A stretch of 64,000 nt of DNA from NCBI GenBank assembly GCA_963576785.1, contig OY756139.1:372001-436000 (forward strand), given 5' to 3'. The translations under genes and the position numbers were made by a program. The DNA comes from Chlorophyllum brunneum (Eukaryota; Basidiomycota; Agaricomycetes; Agaricales; Agaricaceae). Positions 36,023 to 49,697 of the stretch are shown one piece after another. Below the pieces are notes generated by a model. The model saw nothing but the letters and a program-made list of their open reading frames with translations. It was not told the origin of the DNA and made no database searches. Positions within the stretch are counted from its first letter, which is position 1. Each line of letters starts with the position of its first letter.

Positions 36023-39000
36023 TTACCCGAATGCCTGTGGACCCCCTGCTTTGAGACCAATCTCAGTCTTCCATAACGGATGTCCTGCAAGCGCAATAAC
36101 TGGACTTTCGTGTAAGTAGACTGTACAAGGCCATGCATAAATCGTACACACCCGTTACCCTGAGGCCATACGCGTCTGTAAAAAATATTTCAAATTATTT
36201 TCTGCCGACAGCACAATGGAACTAACACTCAGGTGTTCCGAGATGGGACCCAGTCTGCGAGTCCAACACCGTAATAAGATCTGGTACACTGGCAACAACC
36301 TAATCCAGCATCTCATAAACTTGAATTTCTACAATTGGATAAGAAGACCCACCGTTTGTGTTCCACCATCCTTCTCGAGATACGCGCAAAGATCCTCATT
36401 TTGGAATGGGATTCGCAATGTAGTCCCAGGTCCATACTGACCCGCCCCCAGAGTGCCGCTTGCTTGATCTCCATTTCCAGACATGTCCTCTTTTTCTTCA
36501 GCCAGGAGAGGAGCTATTCGTACATATCCCCACGTGAAGCCAGCTTTGACTTCCTAAAAGTACGAACATGATCAGCAAAGGCTCCACAAGCCAGGCACCG
36601 CTGACCCTACGCACTCGTGAAACCTCGATGATTTTCCCAACGAACAGGCAAGCACCATTCTGACATTCCAGAATTTTCTCCGCTACCCGTGAAATCATAC
36701 TAACGGACATTGTGAATGGTTATAACTTGAGGGAAATAAATCACGCACTTTTTCTGTCGACAAATACATATAGCTCGACCAATCCACCAAGCCAAACTCA
36801 AACATCTTGTAATTCCATAATCCCTCGCATCGGCAACAGAAAGGGGAGCCTGACACAATGCAGCAGAGGACCCCATCTCGGTGGTCACAACACGCATAAT
36901 AGTCTCAACCAAAGTATCGTTCTTGACCTTCGTAAGCAACTAGACACGAGTGGATCAACTAATCCTGGGCACATGAGTAAGAAGGATACAGGACGTACAA
37001 CAACATTCCCATTCCCATCCGAGAGCGCACAAGGAACAATTCTAGTAACAATTTGTGAGTCTTCGATCATTATATTAGATGAGATGCTTTACGCATTTGG
37101 ACGGTTGTATACAGCTGCCAAGCATCAGTACGGAACGCTTTATTAACTACACCAATCACGTACAAGCAGTGATCTGATTCACTCTCGGATACGCTACCGG
37201 TCACATCAACCTCGTGTCTTCCACCTCAAGCAGAAAAAAATACAACATACCTCGACCCATCAAATCTCCATCAAACGCTGGCAAACCAAGGTGGCTAACG
37301 CATCATGTATTAAATTAATACCAGTGATATCAAGTTATAACACTCACCTTGATGTAGCCAAAGCCTGTAATCCATTTGATCCACCAATTTCATCGCTAAA
37401 GGTCGCTACGAACTCAACATTTCCACAATACTTCGCAAGTTCTTTTGCACCTTGCAAGAGATGTCGTGGATCACGAAGACGCTCAGCCCCTACCGAAGGT
37501 GAGCCCATGAAAGCTAAGTGGAATAATTTTAAGCCCAAGCCATGGTGAGGGTTGAGAAATGATGACGAACCTCCACGAGCTAGAACGCCTTCTGATGAAA
37601 GAGACGTATGATCGACTACTCGGATCACTTTGCCGCTTCGTAATACTTCCTTGCAAATGAGATAGGTCGAATAAGGTGAACCTCCACCACCCTGTTCAAG
37701 TTTTTAGAACGGAATGGTTAAAAGCAATAGTAGACATACTGTCCCGAGCACGCCGCATCCTTCCATCAAGAACACTGTAATAGAGATAAATTGGTTCCAG
37801 GCATACACTGAAATAAGAGCACACATACAAAGATCCGTCTCTGATAAAATCCACTCATCGTACACCACCATCGGCTTATAAGTCTCGTAATCAACCACCT
37901 CACGATCGCCAGCGCCAGTCCCATGGCTTCCACCTTCCTTAGATTCTTGCTCGACAGAACCTTTATATACATCCACACCCCCTTGCCCGACTCCCTCAAT
38001 AACCTCACCACCTTCCCCACCTCCAACTCCTTCCATCCCCAACTCCCCAACAGCCTGAACAACAATCCTCACTGCCCCATTGGCAATATATGCCAATGGG
38101 ACGGCCTCCACCCTAACGATTCTTACAGTCTCTTCCCTCGCACCCCTCTCTGACGCCTTCTTTATCGCCTCTTGCTTCACGCTCTCTACTAACCCTTTCA
38201 TTTCATCCGGTGTCGGGTTCGGTGTTGGTGGAATAAGGATTGTATCCACATCTGCCGAGATACTAGCTATTGCTGCTCCAACTGCATTTGCTACATCATG
38301 ATAGGGTGGGCTTCTGTAATATCGAAATTCGGAGTTGAGAAAAATAAGTTGGAGACTGTAAGGTAAAGAGTGATCACGCACATGATCCGATTAACACCTC
38401 GAAGAGATGGAGGACAGATGATGGAACCTCCACCACCAAGCAGAACATCGATATCCTCTGGAGACGTTTTCATTCTATCAATTGCGGTCTTCAAAGGAAA
38501 AGTCAATGTTAAATATGCCAAAAACAAAGATGATACTCACGCTCAGTAATTTATAGATTGCCTTTTGTCCGCCCTGCACCGAATCCTCTGAGAGATCCTG
38601 AACTTTCGCCACATCCCCAATGTCACGTAGATTTTGCGCGTGAACGGTGAGATCTGTAGCAGTTAGTGTCGTTCCACCAAAGACCTTTGAATCTTGCTCG
38701 AGCTAAGACATGTATTCAGTCAAAGAACGAATCAAAAACAAACAAAAGTACACGCACGCGATTCCCTACAGAATCTGGTCCAACAGTAACCTTCGTTCCA
38801 TCCACATAACGGACGCGAGAGCCACCTCCAAGTCCAATAGAATGAACATCGGGCATAGAGAAACTACAACGTCTCAGCTCCGTGCCTCAATCACAAAACA
38901 GACAGAGCTCACTTGGTTCTGACTCCCGCAACTAGAACCGATTCCATCGATAAGTAAAGCTGTCATTTAAAGCCAAGGGCGTACTTTCAACGAAAGCTCC

Positions 39001-40284
39001 AGCAAGCCTTGGATATCCACTCGGGAGCACAACGCCTACATCCGTAGTCGTTCCACCAATATCAACCACAATCACACTTTTCCCTTTTCCCTCACCTACA
39101 CCATACTGACCTAAACCAGTAAGGTACCCAGCACCTCTCATAGAATTCGTGGCTCCCGAGTTGAAAGTCCTGACGGGTAACCTAGCAGCCTCTGTAGCGC
39201 TAGTGAGTGTTCCATCGTTCTGGGTGAGGTACAATGGACACTTGAGACCAAGTCGTTTCATAGCATTTTGAAAACTGATGATTGTACGGCGTGCAAAACG
39301 AAGGATGGACGCGTTGAGAATAGACGCGTTTTCGCGTTCCAGGAAACCAATTTGTGCAACTGAGAAGAACGGCGTTGAGAGCTGGACTACGTGAAGGGAA
39401 TGACCCTTACCATCGCGGGAGCAGACAATATTAATCGCATTTCCGAGTTCACGGTAGAGAATTGAACGAGCTTTGTATTCTTGTTGACCAGTAGTATCCA
39501 ATGGCGAGTCTTACGAAACTTCATCAAACGTGACTATAACGAAATCGCACTGAACACACTCACAAATTCCAACAATAACGATACTACTGATGTTTTTCTG
39601 CTTGATTGTATTAGCTTCCCTAACAAGCTCTTCTTCGTCAATTTCATTGATGACCCCTCCACTTCTGAATTGTATTAATTAGCGAGTACCTCATCTGCAT
39701 GTCACCATTCATACATCTGTAGACCCCCTTTCAGGATCGCGATGTGCCCGCAAATGATCCGCTTGAGGTGATCCGGGAAATCGATAAACTGGTCATTATC
39801 TTAGCAAAATCATCCATGGATAATACAAGTCAGCCTGACCGGCGGGCATTCCGTAGTATACGGTGCAGCCAAGCGAATAACCGCCACTTTTGATAGTTTG
39901 GTCGCATCAGATTGCACGACTGCGTTAATAAAGTGCTAACGATGTTCATATCTCAGTGATCGTTGATGTTAATGAAAGTATCGACGACCAATTACCGTTG
40001 TTCCAATAGTCAGACTGCGAATTTCTTCAGGGCTTTCTGTCAGATCAGCCTTCTCCAATACCTTCTGGACGGCTGACTCTATTCCAGTTGTGACATCGGG
40101 TGTTGTAATATGCTTATACGAAGCCACTACTCCTCGGGTCTTTTTGTCTGTCGAATTGGCTATATCGATAAGGACACTATCGGTGTTTGTTCCTGTCGGG
40201 AATTCGGTTAGCGTGTTGGAGAAGGAAATCAGATATTGACGGACCTCCAACATCAACACCGATTCTATAGAAGTTGCGAGCCAT
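36023..40284 (-). CDS. hydantoinase/oxoprolinase (HyuA) - DUF917 fusion protein
   Basis: The HyuA half belongs to the ATP-dependent 5-oxoprolinase/hydantoinase family. DUF917 occurs beside or fused to it. Start 40284 (MARNFYRIGVDVGG), then TNTDSVLIDIANSTDKK, SLTIGTT, FIDFPDHLKRIICGHIAILK, GFLERENASILNASILRFAR, PLYLTQNDGTLTSATEAARL, the ATP-site motif VIVVDIGGTTTDVGVVLPSG and SIGLGGGSRVR. The C-terminal part, from about 38500 down, has DVLLGGGGSIICPPSLRG, a variable Glu/Gly-rich linker, then the DUF917 part with GCGVLGTGGGGSPYSTYLIC, MGSPSVGAERL, SDEIGGSNGLQAL, GLPAFDGDLMGR, PCALSDGNGNVVV, AGFTWGYVRIAPLL, TLRIPFQNE and LAGHPLWKTEIGLKAGGPQA, stopping at 36023. Many short introns. All conserved blocks occur in the right order, so it looks functional. 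Substrate unknown. An upstream in-frame ATG at 40395 is less likely. Confidence 0.9.
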
Positions 40285-40926
40285 AACTCCTGAAAAGTCA
40301 AGCCGTCCTCGATACTTAGTGGTTCCTTCTTTGAAGGGCTCCAAACAAATATCTTTCAGCCCATCGGAAATCATTTCGAAGCACATGATAACCACGCGTT
40401 TTCCCAGTGGTAGCCTATTTTAAGACCAGGTCAAGCTCAACTCGGCACATTAATGCCAGGATATTCATACCAACGTGTATTTAATTAGAAACATGATCCA
40501 ATGGAAGTGGAAGGTATGTCTGTAGATGTTGATCAAGCGTGATGGTTATCTGGGGCAGGCTCTGAAAATACTGGATGCGGGGCGTATTCTGAGTTCGAGA
40601 GCTGGGAAACTCGTTCCAAAATAGCAATATCTGGACTCCTTGAGGGTACTTACAACTACATCTTGTCGAAGATCCCGTTGGTTCGGGCACAAGTTCACAT
40701 ATCCTCACTGTGTTCTAGGTCGTTTTCGAGGGCTGTCAGAAATCAGAAGCCAGAGGAACACATCAATAACTTGAAATTAGCACACGCCAGGAACACACGA
40801 TCCATCATCTCATGCGGGTACCCCACGGATGTGGTTTCGGCCTCACAATTGTCTCCGCTTATCTAACGGCAAGTGGAGGTCCTGAACCACACCTTGCCTT
40901 CACCCACCATCATCTCTCACCGGGCG
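40285..40926. other. divergent promoter region between the HyuA-DUF917 gene and the vacuolar protease
   Basis: Holds the 5' flanks of two divergent genes (starts 40284 minus and 40927 plus). No gene supported inside. Confidence 0.5.
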
Positions 40927-43900
40927 ATGGGACTGACACAGATTCTTCCCAGCGTGTTCGGGTTCCGAACAAATGCTGTGACGGGTCTACTGGTGCTCAT
41001 ATACTTTGTACTATTCATTGGTGTAATCGTTTCCGATCCTGTCCAGCACGCACCAGAGGATCCCGGTGATTTGAACCTCGAACAAGCCTACAGAGACTTG
41101 CACCAGGTGAGTGATTTGGGGATCAGGCAGGTCCCATGGAATTCTCACGAATTGAATTTAACAACAGATAGCCGCTCGTCCACATCCATTCATTTCTCAC
41201 GCCAACGATGATGTTCGAGCTTACATCCTTGGTCGTTTGCAGAGCATCACACAGAATATTTCACATGCGCACGTCGTGGGGGACTTGAGTTCCAACGCCA
41301 CATGGGCAGAAGGAAACTTTGCAGTCAGCTTTGAAGGGATGAATGTTCTCGTCAAAGTTGACGGCACAGACTCTAATTTTGCAGACCGAGGCGGGGTGCT
41401 CTTGTACGTAACACGGCTTCTCTATATTGCATAGACCTCATATGTTCCAGTTCTGCCCATTATGACTCTGTTTCCAGCGGTCCTGGTGCAACAGATGACG
41501 CTATTGGTGTTGTATCGTTGATTGCGTTCGTAGAGTATTTGTCTACGAAGATCCGCACGAAAAGAACCGCAATATTCAACATCAATGACGGAGAAGAAGA
41601 TGGTTTAAATGGTGCACATGCGTATGTCGCACTTCAGATTGCATCTCTATACTGGCTTACCTTATTAACAGGCTTCTGGAGCATCCTTGGTCAAAAATAC
41701 CAGATACCTTCATCAACCTTGAGGGAGCTGGGGCTGGGGGGTTTGTTCCGTTCTCTGTCCGGCCCAGATACATTGCTCAATATCAACCTAGGCGTCCTCT
41801 TCTTTTCCGATCCACGTCTCTTGCCCCAGTCAGTTCGTTCAAAAACGGAAAAGTTCCGCGCCCACATGGGAATGTGTTGTCTGCGGACGCCTTCTCTCGT
41901 GGTGTCATTCGATCCGGAACCGACTACGAGGTTTACGCCCAAGGGTTGGGACCGCAGACCGCAATGGAAGGTATTGACTTCGCTTTCTACCAACGTCGAA
42001 GCAAGTACCACACACGATACGACTCCATTCCCAGCGCTGATGGCGGAAAGGACTCTATTTGGGCTATGTTGGAGTCGGTCGCGGGCGCTGGTGTTTCACT
42101 TCTGAATGACCCTGGTACACATGTGGGAAATGGCAAACCCGAACCACCGGTTTACTTCGATTGTGAGTGTCTTCCTCGGTCTGAACAATCTCATTTGAGG
42201 CTGAGGTGCGGTAGTGTATGGACGTTCTTTACTACTATTCTCACAAAAAGGTCTATTCGCCTTCGATGTGGTGATGTTAATTGCTGGACCACTGATCCTT
42301 TTGTTACTTCATGCCGCTCCGAATTTTGAGCCATCAAGTCCCACAAACAACCAGGGTCAACAACCGCGTACGGTGATGGAGGGAATCTTGGGCCCACTGC
42401 GACGCCGAGCTTCATTCAAATTAAGATTATGGCCGGAATCTGGGGCCTGGAGTAGAACCTGGCGATGGCTCAAGTTCTGGGCAATCTTTGTCCTTACAAT
42501 AGTCTTCCAAGTTATATTGGTGGCCACTATATTGAGTGCAAACCGTTACGTACGTCCGACGTCTTTCGAAAGAGTTATACTAACTGGTTTCCATTGTCAG
42601 ATTGTTCACTCTCAGCCTTATACCGTTTTAATCTCTATGCTGACCTTACCGTTCCTCCTCGTCGTCTTCTTCACACATATCCCCTTCGTGTCCGGCGGCC
42701 CCCGCTATCCAAATCAACAACGACTGACAATGTTATACCAACTCTACATTCTCGCTTGGATCCTGCTTGTTATTGGAACTGTGTTGCTACACGGGTTTGA
42801 AATCGGCGGAACTTACTTCCTCACGGGATGGTATATCTTCATATTCCTCGCCACTGTTGTCGGATCAACAGAACGTATACTGCGACGCCGTAAACTCATG
42901 CACTCTCTGAAACAATCACCGCCCCCTAGCAGAACACATACACCTGAAGAACATGGACTTCAGGACCAGCCTATACTCCATACTTCTTCTGCTCCTAATG
43001 ACGCTTCATCTACTCGGGAACAAGATAATGATCCTGTTAAAAAGCTGAGGCCGCACGAGCGAACCCCTCTGATTACGCGCAGACCACCGTCCGAACACCA
43101 GCAAGAGACAGGTAGCATCGGATGGTGGATTTTACAGCTCCTACTCGTCATACCAATACCAGTGATCTTATTGTCACATCTTATCCTCCTCTTCATCGCT
43201 GCCCTTAGTCAAACCCTGTCAGATGGAAGCAGTCCTCTTGTCGGTAGGTCATGGACTCCTTCCTTCAGACGTGTGCTGATGCGTCTTCCAAATCAGTCTA
43301 CGCTGGCTCTGCAGCGTTCTCCTTGTTAATTGTCTTCCCCGTTGCGCCTTTCACGTTCAAGATTCACCGATCAATCATCGTTCTCGGTGTCCTGGTTTTC
43401 TCTATCGCGACAATTTACAATTGGTCGGCTTTCCCGTTTACTCAAGACGCGCCTCTCAAGGTTTTCTTCCAACAATCCGTTGAGCTCCAACTCAATCCAG
43501 GTGCCACCTCAACTCAAAACGTCGTTCGTGCAGTTTCCACGCTAGCTGGTGTACCCGATTACATTGAATCGCACGTCGTATCTCAAATACCATCTTCCTG
43601 GCAGACGAACGCGAATCTTCAATGCGCTCCAAGCACCGATCGAAGTGGTACATCAACGTGCCGCTGGGAGACAAACCTCATACCGTCCCCTGGCGGCCTT
43701 GACGCACAAACACCATGGTTCAATTTCACGGCATCCACACTGAACGCAACGAGCGCCTTAATCACTATTGTTCCACGTAACACTCGAGCGTGTCGACTTT
43801 ACTTCGACAACAGGGCCGTCAAAACATACGATGTCTATAACCTGAATGGGGATGGAAGTCAGTCGCCATCCGGCAAACTCCAGCAAACAGGCTACGAGAT

Positions 43901-44183
43901 TCCTTCCGGTGGCATTAGGAGTTTGAGGCTCTGGAGCCGCGTTTGGGATAGGAACTTCACTGTTGCTGTCGTTTGGGACGCGAGTGGTGCGGATCCCAGT
44001 TTGAAGGGTCGGGTGGCTTGCGAGTGGTCGGAGTATGGGTCAGCGATGGTGGGGATGGACACAAGGAACGCGACTGACATCCCGGCTTATGAGGAAATTT
44101 TGACTTTCTTACCTGCTTGGGCCGTCAGCACAAAATCCACAGACGGCTTGATGGAGGCCTGGACTAATTTTACCATTGGTTAA
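40927..44183 (+). CDS. PFF1: vacuolar membrane M28 metalloprotease (Pff1-like), 980 aa
   Basis: An aminopeptidase-like zinc protease anchored in the vacuole membrane. Exons: 40927-41106, 41168-41403, 41451-41621, 41672-42162, 42215-42549, 42601-43243, 43297-44183, all in phase. An N-terminal membrane segment (AVTGLLVLIYFVLFIGVIVS) is followed by the M28 domain, with zinc and catalytic residues in FSAHYDSVSSGPGATDDA, NINDGEEDGLNGAH and YHTRYDS. HGNVLSADAFSRGVIRSGTD is typical of the family. Then come eight or more membrane segments from about residue 365, and a large lumenal C-terminal domain with several N-glycosylation sites. The intron 42550-42600 is 51 bases, free of stops and in frame. 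I call it spliced because it has GTACGT, CTAAC and CAG, and its removal restores NRY-IVHSQPY. Length is normal for the family. Confidence 0.93.
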
Positions 44184-44508
44184 TTCGGTTGGAGCATATC
44201 GAGCGGAGTTGTCTCGTTGGTTAGTTTAGCATGGTGGGCATGGGTGAATTGTGTCGGCAAAATGAACCCCGAATCTATACCTTAACAAAGAACCGGTCAT
44301 GTAGATATAGCTCTTGGCCCTTGGCGAAGAGAATGGGCATTCAGGGCGGAAATGTTTCATATTCTGTACATAACTCAACAGGCAGTGTTTTCATAGGGCG
44401 TAATCACATCCAGTACGATCCGTGTTCTTCGGATTCTGCTGCATCTCCATCCGTATTAATACCCAGCGCCTTCCCCGCCTGATCAAGCTATCCTCCATCT
44501 CTCGGTCT

Positions 44509-45640
44509 TCAAGCAATAGTACTTCCTTTGATCCCGCGAACTTCTCCACTACCGACGCTGGAAGTCTCAATAGATCCTCTTTCCTCCTGCGGTTGCGCGT
44601 TGTTCTGACCAAAGGCCATTGTTGAAATCTCCTGCGTCATCAGGCTAGTGGTGAATTTGACTCCAGCTTCGCGGATGTTCAGGATCAGCCGGGTGCCCTG
44701 CACGGTGGTGAGTAGATCAAGCAACGGTGAGAATCCTCGTCATACAGTGATATAGTAGGCTATTCCAAGCCAGCTAAACGACTTTGTCAGGCCACAGACT
44801 ACCTGGGGGGGGAGAAGAGAATCACTGACGCTTCCCAGTTTGAGCAGGTGTATTGTAAATCCGGTGAGAGGGCAGCTACCAAACCAAATATACTAACAGC
44901 TAGCATAGCATTAGCCAAGCCGAATGGATGTTGAATCAAGTCCCTCACCGCATATGCTATGGTAACGACCAACCGGAATTAGCCGGGAGCAGCACCCAAC
45001 AGGATCGTACGTACGGTATGTAGAAAATGGTTCCATCACGGTAGAACACATATACGAGGGGTGCGAGCTGTTGTAAGCCCACCCAACCCTTGCGGAAGGA
45101 CCCACCGGTTTCCTTCAATGTCCGGTACAAGCCCAGAAACAGGAGGATGACCTCCATACCTCCTCGGATGTTAGAGGGAAATACACTCCCGACAACCAGG
45201 CACCTTCTTACCGTTACTCGTTATTCTAGTAATCCTGCTGACGGTTTTAATTTCTCGGAGACCTTGACCGAAGGGAAGGACAAACCACACAACCATTGGA
45301 GCGCGAAAATGATTTAATTGACTTCCTGATCCCATATGACAACCTGGTACTGGAGCAGGGGATGCAATGTGGCGTTGTGAGTTTAGACCCGTCATGAAGT
45401 AAGTATATGCCGTGCTCTACGCCAGCAAGTCAGGGAAGAGAGGGATGCAATCATGTTGCTCGACGTACAAGCAGTTCCACTAGAACAATACAAGACGAAT
45501 TTAAGGAGGAACTACATAACAGGATAAGCAGTGGTCTTACCTAGGGTCATACAGTATAGAAACACTGTCACTGTTGAAATTGATATAAGAACAAGACGAA
45601 TACGGATGTAAGAGGGGAAAAACCTTTTCTGTTATTTCGG
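44509..45640 (-). pseudogene. second DUF6533-like membrane protein, partial or damaged
   Basis: Minus-strand pieces resemble the DUF6533 gene at 18.2-19.6 kb. The C-terminal piece (about 44700-44509) reads GTRLILNIREAGVKFTTSLM and a polar tail, matching SRVILHLRELG of the other gene. A middle piece at about 45145-44990 has MEVILLFLGLYRTLKETGGS and YVFYRDGTIFYIPY. An upstream trace near 45630 (RLKALYRNNRKG) fits the RxYALWxxNR site. A KKVPGCRE stretch near 45190 matches the LPGC element. Membrane segments are only partly visible, and the hallmark YIW..KWSF block was not found. Joints are unresolved, so it may be a decayed copy or a poorly read gene. Limits are approximate. Confidence 0.45.
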
Positions 45641-48459
45641 TACAATGCCTTTAACCGTAGGACCAGAAGTGTCTTAATTACCGCTGTGTCTACAATCTCA
45701 AACAAGCTGACAGCTTTCAGTGGAATGATTCAGGAATAGGTAGTATCACCTACAAACCGGAAACCCACTGCATCGCAAGACACCTAAATTATTTTCAGGC
45801 TTCAAGTTCGATCATTACTCTCCAACATAGGATACGTACATCTAAATCTGCCGTGAGGTTTTGTATAAATAAACAGGACAAGATACGCACGGTGGGTGTT
45901 TGGGGTGGCGTTACATATGCTGTGGATCCTAGTTAACTGGAAGGACGCACTCCGCATAGAATAGGCTTACCAAAATAATTAAGCCTGTATACCGGGTTCA
46001 GCGGATCGCTAAGATACAACAAAGGAGAGAATCAGCTTACAGAAATATCACTATCCCTGGTATTTTCACCAACAAATAGATCCACTTGCTCAGAGTTGGG
46101 GGGCCTCTAATAGTTGAACAAACGTTGTGATAATGAGACTAGCTCTTGACACGATCAGCAATGACCGTACCTGTAAATGTATTTCACCTTCAATGGGGGT
46201 CAGGCGAAAAGCTTGCACATCGTCTGTCTGCGCTCACCTCCCGATGAAACAATATCAGGGAGTCATAAGCAATCAGCGTAACCGCAGCCACTACAAGGCT
46301 TATGTCTGTATCGCAAACACTGTTGGATGACAATAGAACGTACCATATGTATACACTATAGGCTGAGCTCGTGAAAAGTCTTTGATAATTTTATGATAAG
46401 AGTAGCCCTCAACCTCGGACATCTTCAAGAAAGTTAGCGAAGAATGGAGGTGTCTGTCCTTCGTGATAACAAGCACTTTATATACTTGCCTGTTGCGCTT
46501 CTGCCTCAGACGAACGAGGGAACGTCCGGCACAGGCTCCTTGATCAAGTTAACATCACGATGTTAAGGTCTAATTTCAGACCTTCTTATTCACACACGAT
46601 GACGATATAACCCTGGTCACCGCTATGATATGCATCGAGTGCAAATGCGGAGAGATGGTATTCCTATGAAAAACTGAGGAGTGAGCGATGGCTGCCAGAT
46701 TATTGATTGAGGTTGCAAGTCTCACCATTCATGGTCAAGTAATGATAGTAGTAGTCATATTGGCGACATACATATCTGACTGCAATGGCAAGATAATTAT
46801 GCTTATCACGATAATTATAGCATAAGAGATATGTGTGATGGAACTTTGGAGCCACGGAGGTTATGATTATACTGTTCAGGATTCGAAGTGTGGCTTGTAG
46901 TCGTGATGTATAAGAGCAAGCAGTCTAGTCCCCGTACGGTGTTGATTAAATATATGATGAATGATAGAAGCGGGGTGTTTTGGGCGAAAATGCAACCCGC
47001 CTTCTGAATAGTGAGGATCGAAGATGATTACTGCTGAAGACCGCTTGGAGGGTACCCAAACTTGGACGCGGTAGGCGGACGCAGGGCATCTGTATCTTCT
47101 TTTACTGTGAATTGGAGTGGAGTCATTGACTGTCCCAAGTGCAAGCATCCTTCGAAGGATTAGTTAGGTCCAAGAATAACATATAGTTTCTCGAAGGATG
47201 ATATAAGTCTGAGAAACGGATGTCAGTGACTGTTGGCATCGACGCGATCCAGGTGAAGTGAACAGTGGAGAATCACGAAGACGATACCAACCGAAAATAC
47301 TAATTGTGAGACGGTTAAGCTGAACGCAAGTTACGCAACAAACTTGGGGATAACTGAGATACTCGCGGTGAGGAGAACAGCGTGTTGTCGGTATAGAACA
47401 TTCTCCACCTCCTAAATCTGTCTCATGCCCCAGTGGATTCCTTCACTGCTCGCAAGGTGCTATAATCGGTGCGGGCTCCACAACTATCTTATGATTAATA
47501 TCAGACCACTATCGCGTGGGGGAGGACTCATTATTATGAACTAGTCTGGTAACAGTACAACCAATATACCCACCACCTAAAATATTTCTCGCTACCCACA
47601 AAGATATCAATCAAATGTATGAGGAAATGGATTGGGAAGTACTGTACCTCATCATGTAACAGTCCCTACCAGAAGGTAGATGATACTCGGTGAATCCGAG
47701 AGGACCATGTAGTGTAATGGTCACTTGTGAGTCTGCGGAGCTGACGCCTGACCTATGGTAATTATAAACTTGTCAAGAGCTGACTTTCTCTATTAGGGGC
47801 TAAAGTCTACCATTCGTGCCGTCGACACGGAGCCCTCGCGGTCTTAAGGCGAAAATCTTGTTGCTTAAAATACAAATATCTGTGGTTGCATGGCCTCACA
47901 AGGCGTTGTCATGGGATCTTGACAAATAAGATAAGGCCAATATCAAGGATGTTTGGATAGGGTTTGGACGGTGCATGAATGACACAAATATAACACACGA
48001 TTCAATGAAATGATTGGCATCAAGGTGGGCTCAGGTCGTTTGGCGAGATCGGTGTTTGCGTAACCTTGAAGTGATTTGTGGTATTGTTTGTGAAAGAATA
48101 AATCAGTATACATGACGCAACAATGACAATCAACGCGAACGCGTCTCAACAACAATTCCCAAAATTGTAACAATCACACAGTCTGGGCTCTGCTTCCTAC
48201 CTTATCTCGTCGCTCCATAGGAAGTGTCAAAACTTCCCCTCTGGTCGGCACGATAATATACTCCCGTTGACGACCTTGTATTTTGTGAAATTGCGACTGC
48301 CAGAATACCTTGTATTTACATTGCGACCTTGTAATACACAAGAAATTCCTTGCATGCTCTTACACAACCACTCATCTTGGGCGCTACCTGACCTGATATA
48401 TGAGTATCGAAAAGGAAAAGTGACTCGCTCCCGCAACCTGAAGACCATCAATTAACCCG
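45641..48459. other. long gene-poor region
   Basis: About 2.8 kb without a supported gene. The make-up is AT-leaning, with only short open frames on either strand and no motif, tandem array or RNA gene that I can recognise. It could hold the lost 5' part of the DUF6533-like gene to its left. Confidence 0.45.
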
Positions 48460-49520
48460 ATGGCAACGAACAGGTCGCCCACCGCTCGCTCTAAACTGGA
48501 CCCACCTGATCCCCCTGTGCCAGAACCTCAACCCCAATTCTTGGAACCTTCAATCTGGTGGAAGAGTCCGGATGAACATATACGTGAAGATCATCATGCT
48601 CGTAGACTTCGCCAGTCTTTACTCCCTCATTTCCAGTATGGTACCCCTTTGAGGAAACCTCCCCCAGGGTAAGCTCGGTGCTGCAGTGGATATAGTACAT
48701 GACAAACTCAACTGCATTGTAGTCACATTCGTCTGCTATTTTGGTGGTCGCTTGATGAACTTAAGACCCCTCGACCGAAAGCCCAAGTATCTGCTGACAT
48801 TGTACTCGATCCAGATGGTTCTTTGGACCTACTCGCTGTCCAGAAACTGTGGGGACTAGAAACTGTTGCGGTACGTCCGTAGCAAGATAGTCTTTCTGAT
48901 GGTGCCTCGATCATGTCTTGTAGATCATTCATCCCTTGAGATGGACAATATTTGAACCTGGAGACCCGAACCGCCTTTCAGCTCTCGCTATACACGATCT
49001 GTCTATTGACCGCCATATTTTCATAACGGGTATGAATTCCTAGTCCTTGATTGAGTTCTTGCTTACCCTGTACGCCTACTTAGAACATCCGGCCACTCAG
49101 GAGACTATGGTGAAGCGGACACTTCGTCTTTTATGCATGGACCTTTATTTCCTCTCAATCTTTGGCCTTTACCGCCTCATTGTTCAAGGGGGATATGGCC
49201 CTAAGCAACGCGTCCCTGTCCCTGAGTGGTATGATGACACGGTGGTCCTCCGTAACAGTATCGTCTACCAAATGAAAGGGCTTAAGAGGGAAATGGGCGC
49301 TACCTGCAAGTCTATGTTGAGCTATGGTTCGCGACTTGTTGGTTCTAGCGCTCCTGCTCCAGCTACCCAGGATTCCCAAGCTAGATCTACTTACCAATGG
49401 CTTGATCGTTTTGAGACAAGTAGAAAACATTTTGCGGGGCATTGGGGTGGGTTTCTGCTCATTTTCTTGGGGCTCTTCTTCCTTTGCCTCGTCGACCACT
49501 TCATAATTCATCTCTTTTAA
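48460..49520 (+). CDS. hypothetical tail-anchored membrane protein, 299 aa
   Basis: Four exons in phase: 48460-48668, 48723-48870, 48924-49029, 49084-49520. The N-terminus is Pro-rich (DPPDPPVPEPQPQFLEP). A Trp-rich middle follows (LLFWWSLDELKTPRPKAQ), then VALQKLW-like and RWTIFEPGDPNR segments, a helical part with a moderately hydrophobic stretch (LCMDLYFLSIFGLYRLIV, about 173-190), a Ser/Ala/Pro linker, and a strong membrane anchor at the very end (GGFLLIFLGLFFLCLVDHFI, about 276-297). No named family recognised. The gene model is solid because all four joints agree. The end anchor suggests insertion into the ER or mitochondrial outer membrane after translation. Confidence 0.7.
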
Positions 49521-49697
49521 TCTTTTATGCTCGGTCCGATCCCCATATGCTCACTATGTCCTATGCGCTTATGCTGTCCTTGAATATTGTTAATTTTGCT
49601 GTCGCAGTGTATTCTTTGTACAATAGTCCTCCTGTGCTGTCCAGTTGCTTCGGAAACCGTTTGTTTTTAAACTTATGGACTATTATATAAAAAGCAT

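Noticed and set aside
46127..47148. Short open frames in the gene-poor region
   Set aside because: None has membrane segments, cysteine patterns or splice joints that hold together.
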